The notes under the pieces were generated by a model. That model was not told the DNA's origin, did no database searches, and saw nothing but the letters and a program-made list of their open reading frames with translations. This document shows positions 1 through 7,873 of a stretch of DNA of 64,000 bases, one piece after another (within the stretch, counting starts at the first letter, position 1; every line of letters begins with the position of its first letter). Source of the stretch: Alcanivorax sp. (GTDB lineage Bacteria; Pseudomonadota; Gammaproteobacteria; Pseudomonadales; Alcanivoracaceae); assembly GCF_019431375.1 (NCBI RefSeq), contig NZ_CP080267.1, positions 1,674,001 through 1,738,000 of the forward strand, read 5' to 3'. A program made the translations under genes and the position numbers.

Positions 1-644
1 ACAATGACGACGCCCCGCACCTGATCCTGTTCCCGGAAATCGCCTTCGACAAGGCTGCCTTCATGAAGAAGGTAGAAGCCACAGTGATGAAAGTGGGCTA
101 CTGCGTGATCGTGGTGTCCGAGGGCGCCCGCTATGAAGACGGCACCTTCCTGGCCGACGCCGGTAACACCGATGCCTTCGGCCACAAACAACTTGGTGGC
201 GTGGCCCCGGTGATTGCCCAGATGGTCAAGGATGAACTGGGCTACAAATACCACTGGGCGGTCAGCGACTACCTGCAACGGGCCGCCCGTCATATCGCTT
301 CCGCCACCGACGTGGAGCAGGCTTACGCTGTGGGCCGCGCAGCCGTGGAATTCGCCGTGGCCGGCAAGAACGCGGTGATGCCCACCATCGAACGCAAGAA
401 AACCAAGAAATACAGCTGGACCATCGGTGAAGCACCGCTGAAGAAAGTGGCCAACGTGGAAAAGAAGATGCCGCGCAAGTTCATCACCAAGGATGGCTTC
501 GGCATCACCCCCAGCGCCCGCGAGTATCTGGCCCCGCTGATCGGCGGCGAGTCCTACCCCCCTTACAAGGATGGCCTGCCGCAATTCGCCAAGCTGAAAC
601 TGGTCCCGGTGGCCAAGAAGCTGAACGACGCCTTCGAGGTGTAA
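1..644 (+). CDS. pfp: Pyrophosphate-dependent 6-phosphofructokinase, 3' part
   Basis: The reading frame enters from the window edge (first full codon at base 3) and gives the last 213 residues. The enzyme phosphorylates fructose-6-phosphate, using PPi reversibly, in cytoplasmic glycolysis/gluconeogenesis. The C-terminal lobe carries stretches typical of the PPi-type group: FPEIAFD, GYCVIVVSEGA, DAFGHKQLGG and YHWAVSDYLQRAARH. The active-site loops that distinguish PPi from ATP use lie before the window, so the donor is inferred from overall family likeness. A strong hairpin terminator follows 17 bases after the stop. Confidence 0.85.
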   Translation, partial: NDDAPHLILFPEIAFDKAAFMKKVEATVMKVGYCVIVVSEGARYEDGTFLADAGNTDAFGHKQLGGVAPVIAQMVKDELGYKYHWAVSDYLQRAARHIASATDVEQAYAVGRAAVEFAVAGKNAVMPTIERKKTKKYSWTIGEAPLKKVANVEKKMPRKFITKDGFGITPSAREYLAPLIGGESYPPYKDGLPQFAKLKLVPVAKKLNDAFEV

Positions 645-660
645 GCACACCCCGATACAA

Positions 661-687
661 AAACGCCCCGCGATGCGGGGCGTTTTT
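661..687 (+). terminator. Rho-independent terminator of pfp
   Basis: Perfect hairpin ACGCCCCGC / GCGGGGCGT with a 2-base loop, followed by TTTTTG. It lies immediately after the pfp stop codon. Confidence 0.85.
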
Positions 688-844
688 GTTTTGCTCCAAG
701 TTCACGCCTTCAACCCCACTACGCCCCCTGCAGGAACGTAGCGGAGCGGAGTAACGCACGAAGTGCGGCCTGAAGGGTGAGCGAAGCGAATAAATACCCT
801 TCCAGGGGGCTTTGTAGCCCGGACTGGGATCGGGGGAACCCGCG

Positions 845-1249
845 CTAGCCCCCCATCGCCGCCATGTCCATCCACATCATTTCCCACACATGCCCGTCCG
901 GGTCCGCCAGGTTACGGTTATACATGAACCCCAGATCCTGAATCGGGTTGATATCGGCCGTGCCACCATTGTCCGCAGCGGCCTTATTTACGGCATCCAC
1001 CGCATCACGACTGTCAAAGGACAGTGCCAGCATCACTTCACTGGAAGAGGAAGGCGGAATCGGCCGGTCGGTGAAGGTCCGCCACTTGTCATGGGTCAGC
1101 AGCATCACATGGATGGCCTCACTCCACACCATGCAGGCGGCAGTCTCGTCGGTGAATTGCGGATTGTTCTCGAAGCCCAGCGCGGTATAAAACGCCATGG
1201 ACGCTGTAAGATCTGCCACCGGCAGGTTTACAAAGATCATTCTGGTCAT
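845..1249 (-). CDS. VOC (glyoxalase/bleomycin-resistance fold) family protein
   Basis: 134 residues. The N-terminus reads MIFVNLPVADLTASMAFYTALGF, cited here in parts: the strand NLPVADL followed by a helix with FYTALGF is the usual start of the two-module VOC fold, and the end WEMMWMD supplies the typical late metal-site glutamate region. The substrate is unknown. I chose the ATG at 1249 because GGGAGA lies 7 bases upstream; a longer frame to 1300 adds a tail without a ribosome site. It stands alone between pfp and murI, convergent with pfp. Confidence 0.8.
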   Translation of the reverse strand: MTRMIFVNLPVADLTASMAFYTALGFENNPQFTDETAACMVWSEAIHVMLLTHDKWRTFTDRPIPPSSSSEVMLALSFDSRDAVDAVNKAAADNGGTADINPIQDLGFMYNRNLADPDGHVWEMMWMDMAAMGG

Positions 1250-1364
1250 GCTGCTGTCTCCCAAGGGTTGGTTCAAAACAGCCTTGCGCGCTGTCATCAC
1301 CTTATCGAACTGCCCTTGGCGCTTTCGACACAGCCATCACGTTTTTTAGTGAGACGCGTCGCCC

Positions 1365-2153
1365 CTACAACGAATAAACCGCTTTCCCCGGCCCCCACAA
1401 GCGGTCGATCTGTCGGCCAAACACCGCCAGTTCGCCACTGGTGTAAAACGCCTCGCCCCCGCTTTTCCCGGATTCCGCCAGCAAGCCCTCGCACGTTAAC
1501 CGCCGCACCACTTCCCGGGCCACCGCCGACTCGGTGCTGACGATCTGCACCCCGGACCCTGCCACTTGGGCAATGCGCTCAGCCAGATAGTTGTAATGGG
1601 TACACCCCAGCACAATGGTATCTGCGCCCTTCTCCAGTAGCGGTGAAATATAGCTGTTCAGCAGTGCCAGGGTACTGTCGTCATCAAAACGCAACGCCTC
1701 GATCTGCCCCACCAGATCCGGGCACGGTTGCACCACGATACTCACCGTGCTGGAAAACCGTGCCGCCAGAGCACTGAAGGAATGGGTCTGCAGTGTCCGC
1801 GGGGTGGCCAGCACCCCCACCACCCCGCTACGGGTGGCCAGCACCGCCGGCTTGACCCCCGGCTCCACGCCGATAATCGGCACCGACCAGGTGGCCCGTA
1901 GCTGCGCAATCGCCGAGGTCGTCGCGGTATTACAGGCCACCACCACCGCCTTGGCTCCCTGCCCCAACAGAAAATCCGTCACCGTATTCATCCGCTCCAG
2001 AATGAAGTTATCGGACTTGTCGCCGTAGGGCGCATGGCGGGAATCGGCCACATAGAGGATATCGTCGGCGGGCAGCAATTCCCGCACTTTTGCCGCCACA
2101 GAGAGGCCGCCGATACCGGAGTCGAAGATGCCAATGGGATGGGAATGGGGCAT
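1365..2153 (-). CDS. murI: Glutamate racemase MurI
   Basis: 262 residues, normal for the family. It interconverts L- and D-glutamate to supply D-Glu for peptidoglycan precursors in the cytoplasm. IGIFDSGIGGLSV is the N-terminal substrate loop; the two catalytic cysteines sit in VVACNTATT and LGCTHYNYL. The start ATG is directly before PHSHPIGIFDSG. It is transcribed with no obvious close partner; the nearest same-strand gene downstream is the VOC gene, 115 bases away. Confidence 0.93.
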   Translation of the reverse strand: MPHSHPIGIFDSGIGGLSVAAKVRELLPADDILYVADSRHAPYGDKSDNFILERMNTVTDFLLGQGAKAVVVACNTATTSAIAQLRATWSVPIIGVEPGVKPAVLATRSGVVGVLATPRTLQTHSFSALAARFSSTVSIVVQPCPDLVGQIEALRFDDDSTLALLNSYISPLLEKGADTIVLGCTHYNYLAERIAQVAGSGVQIVSTESAVAREVVRRLTCEGLLAESGKSGGEAFYTSGELAVFGRQIDRLWGPGKAVYSL

Positions 2154-2305
2154 GGCTGGATATGAGGGGTCGGGTTGATCGTTGGCGATAGTGTACTCGA
2201 CCAGAGCAGAAACAGGGAAAGAGTTGGGTCAGGCACGACGCAGGATCACAAAGGACTGCCAGCACCCATGAGCCGGAAGTTGTCGTTCTTTCATAACATG
2301 AGCCT

Positions 2306-2944
2306 TCAGTCTGCCGCCGCAAAATGGGCCATCTGGTCCGCATGGGCCCTCACAAAGGCCGGGCGCGCAGTGGCGCGGGTCATATAGTCCCGGCAGGCGG
2401 GGTATTCCGCCAGGCCGTCAAACCGGTCCACCAGTCGCAGCACATCCGCCATCAGAATATCCGCCACGGAGAAAGCCCCGACTAACCAATCCCGGTCCGC
2501 CAGCACCGCTTCCATGTGCTGCAAGCGGGCCTGGAGAAACCCCTCCAGATGTTGCCGCCCCGGTGTATCAGCGGTGTCACCGGAAAACTTGAACAGCGAC
2601 CAGGGCAGGCTTGCCGCCTCCACCGAATTGAGTGCTGCAAAGAGCCACTGGGTCACTTCACTTCTGCGTTGCGGGTCGGCTGGCATCAGCGCCTCGCTGC
2701 GCCCTGCCAGATGCAATAGGATGGCGCCGCTTTCGAAAATGATGAGGTCACCATCGGTGAGCCAGGGCACCTGCCCGAAAGGCTGGTGAGAAAAGTGCCC
2801 GGCATCCCGATTACGAAAGGGCACGCTCTCCACGCGATAAGGCAAGCCGGCTTCTTCCAGCGCCCAACGCACACGGAGATCACGCACATAGCCACGGGGC
2901 ATGTCAGGGACCCAGTCAAACGTGGTTACGGTCAGATCGGTCAT
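2306..2944 (-). CDS. Glutathione S-transferase family protein
   Basis: 212 residues. The N-terminal thioredoxin-like half has RGYVRDLRVRWALEEAGLPY and FGQVPWLTDGDLIIFESGAI, the latter being the glutathione-binding cis-Pro and ES motif; the C-terminal half is the helical domain with FSVADILMADVLR. Such enzymes conjugate glutathione or act as thiol reductases on small electrophiles; the substrate here is unknown. The ATG at 2944 was chosen over an upstream one at 3031 because GGAGG lies 7 bases before it. Confidence 0.88.
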   Translation of the reverse strand: MTDLTVTTFDWVPDMPRGYVRDLRVRWALEEAGLPYRVESVPFRNRDAGHFSHQPFGQVPWLTDGDLIIFESGAILLHLAGRSEALMPADPQRRSEVTQWLFAALNSVEAASLPWSLFKFSGDTADTPGRQHLEGFLQARLQHMEAVLADRDWLVGAFSVADILMADVLRLVDRFDGLAEYPACRDYMTRATARPAFVRAHADQMAHFAAAD

Positions 2945-3087
2945 TGCATTTACCTCCATGGCTGAGCAGTAAAAACGGCGAACTGGAAACCTTATTCTTG
3001 CCGCAATGAGTCTTGGATTCAGTGATCGCAACGCTTCCTTTCTTGAAGGAGAAACGAAAAAGACATGGTGCGACCTGCCGGTATTTT

Positions 3088-3795
3088 TCAGGTCCCCAAT
3101 TCATCCAATAGCATCGTGATTTCCCCGGGTAGGGTAAGCATAGGCCAGTGGCCACCATTGACGGTCTTGAAGCGCCATGAATCCTGCTTTCGCAGAGCGG
3201 CTACAAGATCCGCCTCTGGTGACGAATTCAGCCATCCCGCGTCTGAAATAAAGGTCGCACTAAGATTATCCAGAGAACCGACCATCACCGCCGGCTCGGT
3301 GACTGTTTTTCCGGGGTGGCCTTTTTGCCTTGTCAGCAACAGATTGACCCATTCGTCCGAAAGGCCGGGCTGGCTCTTGAGCTCTTCCAGGGTCGGCGCA
3401 GGCCAAAGGCCACCATTATCGTCGATAAGTTGTTTTTCATGGGTCACATCAAGTCCCGACACCTCAAGCATGGACTTTCCGGCCACGGGCAAGAAGGCTT
3501 CGATGAAAACACAGTGCGCAACGCGATGCTGAAGCCTGGCTGACACTTGACCTACAACGATACCCGAATAGCTGTGCCCCACCAGCACCACATCGTTCAG
3601 CTCATGAGACACCAAATAGTCCATCACCGCGTTAACGTGAGTGTTCAGATGTACCTTCTCTGCGCACTCACCCTTCTCCAAACCCGGGAGCGTCATTTGA
3701 TGGACTGCATGCCCCAACCGGCAGAGTCTGACCGCAATCGCATCCCAAACCCACCCTCCTGCCCATGCGCCTGGCACAAGTACATAGATCACTAT
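3088..3795 (-). CDS. Alpha/beta hydrolase fold protein
   Basis: 235 residues from a GTG start. VLVPGAWAGGWVWD is the oxyanion-hole strand, VVLVGHSYSGIV holds the nucleophile elbow with the catalytic Ser, and VNGGHWPMLTLPGE near the end holds the catalytic His. This matches small esterase-type hydrolases; the substrate is unknown. An in-frame ATG at 3945 would add 50 residues with no family resemblance, so a GTG near 3795, with AGGTGGGA upstream, is preferred; the start remains uncertain. Confidence 0.75.
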   Translation of the reverse strand: MVIYVLVPGAWAGGWVWDAIAVRLCRLGHAVHQMTLPGLEKGECAEKVHLNTHVNAVMDYLVSHELNDVVLVGHSYSGIVVGQVSARLQHRVAHCVFIEAFLPVAGKSMLEVSGLDVTHEKQLIDDNGGLWPAPTLEELKSQPGLSDEWVNLLLTRQKGHPGKTVTEPAVMVGSLDNLSATFISDAGWLNSSPEADLVAALRKQDSWRFKTVNGGHWPMLTLPGEITMLLDELGT

Positions 3796-4013
3796 TCTTC
3801 CCACCTGTAGAACCTGACTGGCACCCAAAACCCGACGATTACACTGCATATCAGAGAGGTCAGGCGGCGCACGGTTATTCAGTCCCTCGCAACGAGTGCC
3901 ACCACATATGAATTTGCATATCAGCGAATAAACCAGATCCCCCAATCACTTACAACGGCAATTCCCTATGTTCAACACTTCCTGTGAGCCCTATTGTTTG
4001 CTGAACTGTGGAC

Positions 4014-4643
4014 ATGATGCGTTTATTGGTGGGTGTCCTTGCAGTGGTGTTGTCGCTGCCGGTTCAGGCCGGGGCCGAGAACGATGATGTCACAGTGCTG
4101 GTGGTACGCCACCGGTGGCATACCGGTATTGCCTTTCCGGCGGATCGGCTCTCCCCTGCCCTGGGATTTCTTGAGCCGCACTTCAATGAGCCGCAGTTCT
4201 ACGAATTCGGCTGGGGGGATGATGCCTTTTACCGGCAGGATGACAGCCTGTGGTTGCGGGTGCGGGCCATGTTGTGGCCCACCCGGTCCACCATGCATGT
4301 GGTGGGGCTGGAGCGACATCCGGAAATGCTGCCGCATACGGATTTGCAGGCACTGTGCCTGAGTGCCGAACAGCTTGCTCAGCTGCAGGAGAGCCTGGCC
4401 GGGTACTTCCAGCTGGATGATCGGGGGGACTTACCCGCCGGCGACCCGGGGCTGTACGGGGACAGCCGCTTCTTCCCTTCCAATGACACGTTCTGGTTCG
4501 GCAATACCTGCAATACCTGGACCGCCAGGCGCTTGCACGACGCGGGACTGCCGATACGCGTCTTTCTCACCCTCACTGCAGGTCAGGTGTTGGGCCAGCT
4601 GCGCGAGGGCGATCAGGCTGGCGCGTGTCCGTCTGTCGATTAA
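4014..4643 (+). CDS. DUF2459 family exported protein
   Basis: 209 residues. It opens with a signal peptide (MMRLLVGVLAVVLSLPVQA, cleavage after QAGA likely) so it is probably periplasmic or secreted. The mature part has VRHRWHTGIAFP, YEFGWGDDAFY and FWFGNTCNTWTARRL, which I associate with the DUF2459/TIGR02117 family. The conserved His, Asp and Asn-Thr-Cys residues suggest an enzyme, but no activity is known to me. A GTG six bases earlier is possible. Confidence 0.75.
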   Translation: MMRLLVGVLAVVLSLPVQAGAENDDVTVLVVRHRWHTGIAFPADRLSPALGFLEPHFNEPQFYEFGWGDDAFYRQDDSLWLRVRAMLWPTRSTMHVVGLERHPEMLPHTDLQALCLSAEQLAQLQESLAGYFQLDDRGDLPAGDPGLYGDSRFFPSNDTFWFGNTCNTWTARRLHDAGLPIRVFLTLTAGQVLGQLREGDQAGACPSVD

Positions 4644-4644
4644 A

Positions 4645-4662
4645 TTAAACAAAGTGGTTGAA
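4645..4662. promoter_or_regulatory. Second, imperfect ArsR operator
   Basis: TTAAACAAAGTGGTTGAA matches the perfect palindrome at 4685 at 13 of 18 positions. Its centre is 40 bp upstream, about four helical turns, so two dimers could bind the same face of the DNA. Confidence 0.4.
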
Positions 4663-4684
4663 TATCCAGACAAGCACTCTTAAA

Positions 4685-4702
4685 TTTAACCATATGGTTA
4701 AA
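4685..4702. promoter_or_regulatory. Palindromic operator overlapping the arsR start codon
   Basis: TTTAACCATATGGTTAAA is an 18-bp perfect palindrome, and the ATG start of the ArsR gene lies inside it. ArsR-family repressors bind such dyads, so autorepression of the four-gene operon is the likely meaning. No Shine-Dalgarno sequence precedes this ATG. Confidence 0.6.
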
Positions 4703-5023
4703 CATATTGATCAACATCTCGATGCGGTCTTTGCCGCCCTGGCTGACCCCACCCGCCGGGCCATGCTGCAGCAGCTGGAGCAAGGGCCCCGCAGCGTGGG
4801 GGAACTGGCTGAACCGTTTGCCATGTCCTTCGCTGGTGCCTCCAAGCATGTGAAGGTACTGGAAAAGGCCGGGCTGATTCACCGTGAGGTACAGGGCCGC
4901 ATCCACCATTGCCGCCTGAATGCCGCCCCTATGGCCGAGGCAGACGCCTGGCTGAAACGCTACCGGGCCTTCTGGAACAGCAAGCTGGATGCCCTGGAGC
5001 AAGCCCTGAAAGACGGCGACTGA
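4694..5023 (+). CDS. ArsR-family transcriptional repressor
   Basis: 109 residues. HLDAVFAALADPTRRAML starts the winged helix, ELAEPFAMSFAGASKHVKVL is the recognition helix-turn-helix, and REVQGRIHHCRL is the wing. No metal-binding CxC is seen, so it belongs to the autorepressor/SRPBCC-linked subgroup rather than arsenic sensors. It heads an operon with an SRPBCC gene 34 bases later and two VOC genes. The start is inside a perfect palindrome with no ribosome site, so translation may be leaderless or the start may differ. Confidence 0.88.
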   Translation: MVKHIDQHLDAVFAALADPTRRAMLQQLEQGPRSVGELAEPFAMSFAGASKHVKVLEKAGLIHREVQGRIHHCRLNAAPMAEADAWLKRYRAFWNSKLDALEQALKDGD

Positions 5024-5057
5024 TAGTCAGGCCGCATCCGCGACAAGGAGATTCGTC

Positions 5058-5588
5058 ATGGAACCCGATGTGCAGTTTACCGACGCTACCACCCTGACGG
5101 TGGAGCGTACCCTGCCCGGCCCCATTGAGCGGGTATGGGCCTATCTTGTCGACCCGGACAAGCGCGCTCGCTGGCTGGGCGGCGGCGCCCTCGGGCAGTT
5201 TGTGGGCGGAGCGGTGGAGATTCATTTTCATAATCTGGACCTGTCAGAAGACAAGCAGCCGGCACCGGAGAAATACCAGCGCATCGAAAATCAGGCCACG
5301 CTCTCGGGCACCATCACCCGATTCGAACCTCCCTATCTGTTGGCGCACACCTGGGGCAAGAACGAAGGCGAGGTGACCTTTGAACTAAGCGAAGATGGCG
5401 ACCTGGTACACCTGCTGCTTACCCATCGCCGACTGCCCACGGATATCGACACCCGCACCAGTGTGGCCAGTGGCTGGCATACGCATCTGGGCATACTGAT
5501 CGAGGAACTGGGCAACAGAGCGCGTAGCGCCTTCTGGCCACGGCATACTGAACTGGAACGCCACTACCGCGAAGTATTGGCGAAATAG
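5058..5588 (+). CDS. SRPBCC family protein (AHSA1-like)
   Basis: 176 residues. LTVERTLPGPIERVWAYLVD followed by ARWLGGG is the usual beginning of the START/AHSA1 lipid-pocket fold, and GWHTHLGILIEEL forms the long C-terminal helix. Such proteins bind a hydrophobic ligand in a deep pocket; in operons with ArsR regulators their role is mostly unproven. AAGGAG lies 9 bases before the ATG. Second gene of the ArsR operon. Confidence 0.87.
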   Translation: MEPDVQFTDATTLTVERTLPGPIERVWAYLVDPDKRARWLGGGALGQFVGGAVEIHFHNLDLSEDKQPAPEKYQRIENQATLSGTITRFEPPYLLAHTWGKNEGEVTFELSEDGDLVHLLLTHRRLPTDIDTRTSVASGWHTHLGILIEELGNRARSAFWPRHTELERHYREVLAK

Positions 5589-5633
5589 CGCCATCTTGCC
5601 GATGCATCGTCTCGCTTTCGGAACGGAGGAATC

Positions 5634-6035
5634 GTGAGCACACAACTAACGGTACAACTGATGTACCAGGGCCAGGCCAACCAGGCCCTGGCCTTGTACG
5701 CGGATGCCATTCCCGGCTTTACCCTGGTTCGCAAGGATCTCTTCGGGCCGGAAGGCCCTGGCAAGGAAGGCAGCGTTCAGGAAGCCGTGTTTGCCATAGG
5801 AAATACCACCGTGCACTGCATCGACAGCCCGGTGACCCATGGGTTTGATTTCACGCCATCCACGTCGCTGTGTTTGACCCTGGACGACAGGCCAACCGTA
5901 GAACGCGTCTTTGCCGCCCTGGCAAAAAAGGGCAAATCGCTCATGCCGCTGGACGACTATGGATTCAACCCCTGCTTTGGCTGGCTGCAGGATCGTTTTG
6001 GCGTGTCCTGGCAGATCTCGTTGAAGTCAGCGTAA
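5634..6035 (+). CDS. VOC family protein, PhnB-like
   Basis: 133 residues from a GTG with GGAGG 4 bases upstream. The start TVQLMYQGQANQALALYADA resembles PhnB/3-demethylubiquinone methyltransferase-like VOC proteins, and the end DDYGFNPCFGWLQDRFGVSWQ is their typical closing strand. No catalytic function can be stated. Third gene of the operon, 45 bases after the SRPBCC gene. Confidence 0.85.
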   Translation: MSTQLTVQLMYQGQANQALALYADAIPGFTLVRKDLFGPEGPGKEGSVQEAVFAIGNTTVHCIDSPVTHGFDFTPSTSLCLTLDDRPTVERVFAALAKKGKSLMPLDDYGFNPCFGWLQDRFGVSWQISLKSA

Positions 6036-6120
6036 TCCGTTACGTCCGAATAACCGGTTTTACTTTGGGGCAGATTTCGCCATGCCCGCCAGGCTGCAAC
6101 CACAATCAGGAGGTGGATTT

Positions 6121-6480
6121 ATGGACCTGAAATTTCAGCCCGGCAAAAACATCGCCATGAAAGTGCCCGCCCACGAGCATCAAGACACAGTGCGCTTTTA
6201 CAGGGATGTGCTTCGACTCAAGGAAATTTCCAGCGGCAATTCAGCTGATACGCCGAGATTCGAGTTTGGTGACAAGGTGCTCTGGCTGGACTACGAGCCC
6301 GGGATCAGCCAGGCCGAGATATGGCTGGAAATTGTCACCAACGATATTGGCCAGGCCTCGCAATATGTCAAGGCGCAAGGACTCCACCGCCGCGATGACA
6401 TTGAACCCTTGCCGGCCGGTTTTCAGGCATTCTGGATCTCAAGCCCATCCAATATTATTCATCTGGTATCGGCACACTGA
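6121..6480 (+). CDS. VOC family protein
   Basis: 119 residues. IAMKVPAHEHQDTVRFYRDV starts the single VOC domain and FQAFWISSPSNIIHLV closes it. It differs from the preceding PhnB-like protein. The ATG at 6121 has AGGAGG 7 bases upstream; an earlier in-frame ATG at 6082 adds a non-conserved tail. Last gene of the ArsR operon, ending just before a convergent terminator. Confidence 0.82.
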   Translation: MDLKFQPGKNIAMKVPAHEHQDTVRFYRDVLRLKEISSGNSADTPRFEFGDKVLWLDYEPGISQAEIWLEIVTNDIGQASQYVKAQGLHRRDDIEPLPAGFQAFWISSPSNIIHLVSAH

Positions 6481-6523
6481 GGCACATAAAGCCCCGATGA
6501 GAAAGTAGCGCTTTCACGAGCAC

Positions 6524-6548
6524 AAAAAAAGGCCGGCAAAAGCCGGCC
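6524..6548 (-). terminator. Terminator of the repeat lipoprotein gene
   Basis: GGCCGGC / GCCGGCC around AAAA, preceded on the plus strand by seven A. Read on the minus strand it is a hairpin with a TTTTTTT tail, 24 bases after the lipoprotein stop. The minus-strand reading is better, but it may also slow transcription from the VOC gene. Confidence 0.8.
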
Positions 6549-6572
6549 CTAATACTAGGAAGGAGCAGGACG

Positions 6573-7649
6573 TTACAGTTTCACGCCCAGGTGGTCCAGC
6601 GTCTGCATGGTCAGCTGACCGGAAGCCAAATCATTGTCCTTCTGGTAAGCGACCACAGCTGCGCGGGTCTTGGAGCCGTAGACACCATCAATCCACACCG
6701 GATCATAGCCTTTCGCTTCCAGGGCTTTCTGGAGACGACGGACCACATCCTGGGTGGTGTTGGTTTCGCACAGGATTTCGCGCCATTCCATATCCGCATC
6801 GGTCACCTTGACCTGCTTGGGCACGTCCTTGTACACGGCAGGAATAACCGTCTTCTGCTCTTTCGGCGGCTCTACCTGTTTAACCACTTCAACGGTCTTG
6901 TACACCGCCGGAACAGTAATCGTTTCAGTCCGCGCGGGCTGATCAACCACTTTCTTGGTGACGGTCTTGTACACCGCGGGGATTTTTACTTCTTCGGTAC
7001 GTTCAGGCTGTACCAGCTCTTTACGGCTAACGGTTTTATATTCCGCAGGCACTTCCACCAGACACATGATTTCACCAGTGGAATCATCGATTTTCTCGAT
7101 GGGGCCACGGCCTTTCTTCCAGGTGGTGTAGGCAGGCTTGACCAACACCTGCTCGGTAACAGTCTTGTATTCGGCCGGTTTGGTGATCAGCTTGCTGGTG
7201 GCTTCTTTCACCAGCACTTTCTCTGTCACTGTCTTGTAGGTGGCCGGAATCACTTTCAGCTTGTCATAGGCTTCGCTGACGAGGACCTGCTCCTGCACGG
7301 TTTCATAACGAGCGGGAGTGGTGGTGATCCTGCTGTCTTCCTGAGACACCATGACACGCTGCATTTCGGTCTTGTAGGTTTCCGGAATGACAACCCGAGC
7401 ATAACAATGGCCGGGCTTGGCATTGGGAGGAAGAAGTTGGTTACCGGTCTCGGAAGATGCCGGCGCTGGAGCGGGCTGCTGTTGGTTGGAGCTCAACGCA
7501 GCACGCAGCTGCTGATTTTCCTGTTCGAGTTGCTGCTGCTGACTTTGCAGCGACTGATATTCAGCACTTTCCTGAACGGTCTGGTTGCTGGCACAACCGG
7601 TGGCAAGAGCGGCAACAATGGCCGGTAACATGAGACGATTAAGTTTCAT
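6573..7649 (-). CDS. Outer-membrane lipoprotein with PAxYKTV repeats and peptidoglycan-binding domain
   Basis: 358 residues. A lipobox ALATGC puts the lipid-bearing Cys at residue 19; Ala follows, so outer-membrane sorting is expected. Residues about 25-65 are Gln-rich and may be a coiled coil. The centre holds eight degenerate copies of a 22-24 residue unit beginning PAxYKTVxxxVLV, the fourth enlarged by an insertion containing a Cys. The last 65 residues form a peptidoglycan-binding domain (VVRRLQKALEAKGYDP, IDGVYGSKTRAAVVAYQ). A tether between membrane and wall is inferred. The ATG at 7649 follows AGGGAACAG; a longer frame to 7697 lacks a signal peptide. Confidence 0.85.
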   Translation of the reverse strand: MKLNRLMLPAIVAALATGCASNQTVQESAEYQSLQSQQQQLEQENQQLRAALSSNQQQPAPAPASSETGNQLLPPNAKPGHCYARVVIPETYKTEMQRVMVSQEDSRITTTPARYETVQEQVLVSEAYDKLKVIPATYKTVTEKVLVKEATSKLITKPAEYKTVTEQVLVKPAYTTWKKGRGPIEKIDDSTGEIMCLVEVPAEYKTVSRKELVQPERTEEVKIPAVYKTVTKKVVDQPARTETITVPAVYKTVEVVKQVEPPKEQKTVIPAVYKDVPKQVKVTDADMEWREILCETNTTQDVVRRLQKALEAKGYDPVWIDGVYGSKTRAAVVAYQKDNDLASGQLTMQTLDHLGVKL

Positions 7650-7789
7650 AGTCTGTTCCCTTTTACAGGCTTCCTTGATTTCATCAGGGACAAACAATGC
7701 TCAAATAAAATGACAGAAACAGTTACAAAGATGTAATTTTACAAAAAAACTTTCCGAAAATTATTTTTAGCAATCCCGTTTGTAAAATA

Positions 7790-7831
7790 GTAAGCAAAAA
7801 ACTTTTTATTCATGAAAAACTTTTTGCTTAC
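7790..7831. repeat. AT-rich inverted repeat between uraA and the lipoprotein gene
   Basis: Arms GTAAGCAAAAA and TTTTTGCTTAC are a perfect 11-bp match around a 20-base spacer that itself can pair (TTTTT / AAAAA). It sits in the AT-rich stretch 7700-7873. It may end uraA transcription or be an operator upstream of the lipoprotein gene. Confidence 0.5.
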
Positions 7832-7873
7832 CAAAAGTATAAAAGCGCAAAAACAAAAGCACGTAGGTACCAA

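Noticed and set aside
720..844. Possible repeat element after pfp
   Set aside because: Short AACGTAGCGGAGCGGAG-like patches are seen, but no clear inverted or tandem structure or second copy in the window.
6591..7628. 345-codon plus-strand open frame
   Set aside because: Antisense to the repeat lipoprotein; its own repeats only mirror the PAxYKTV units.
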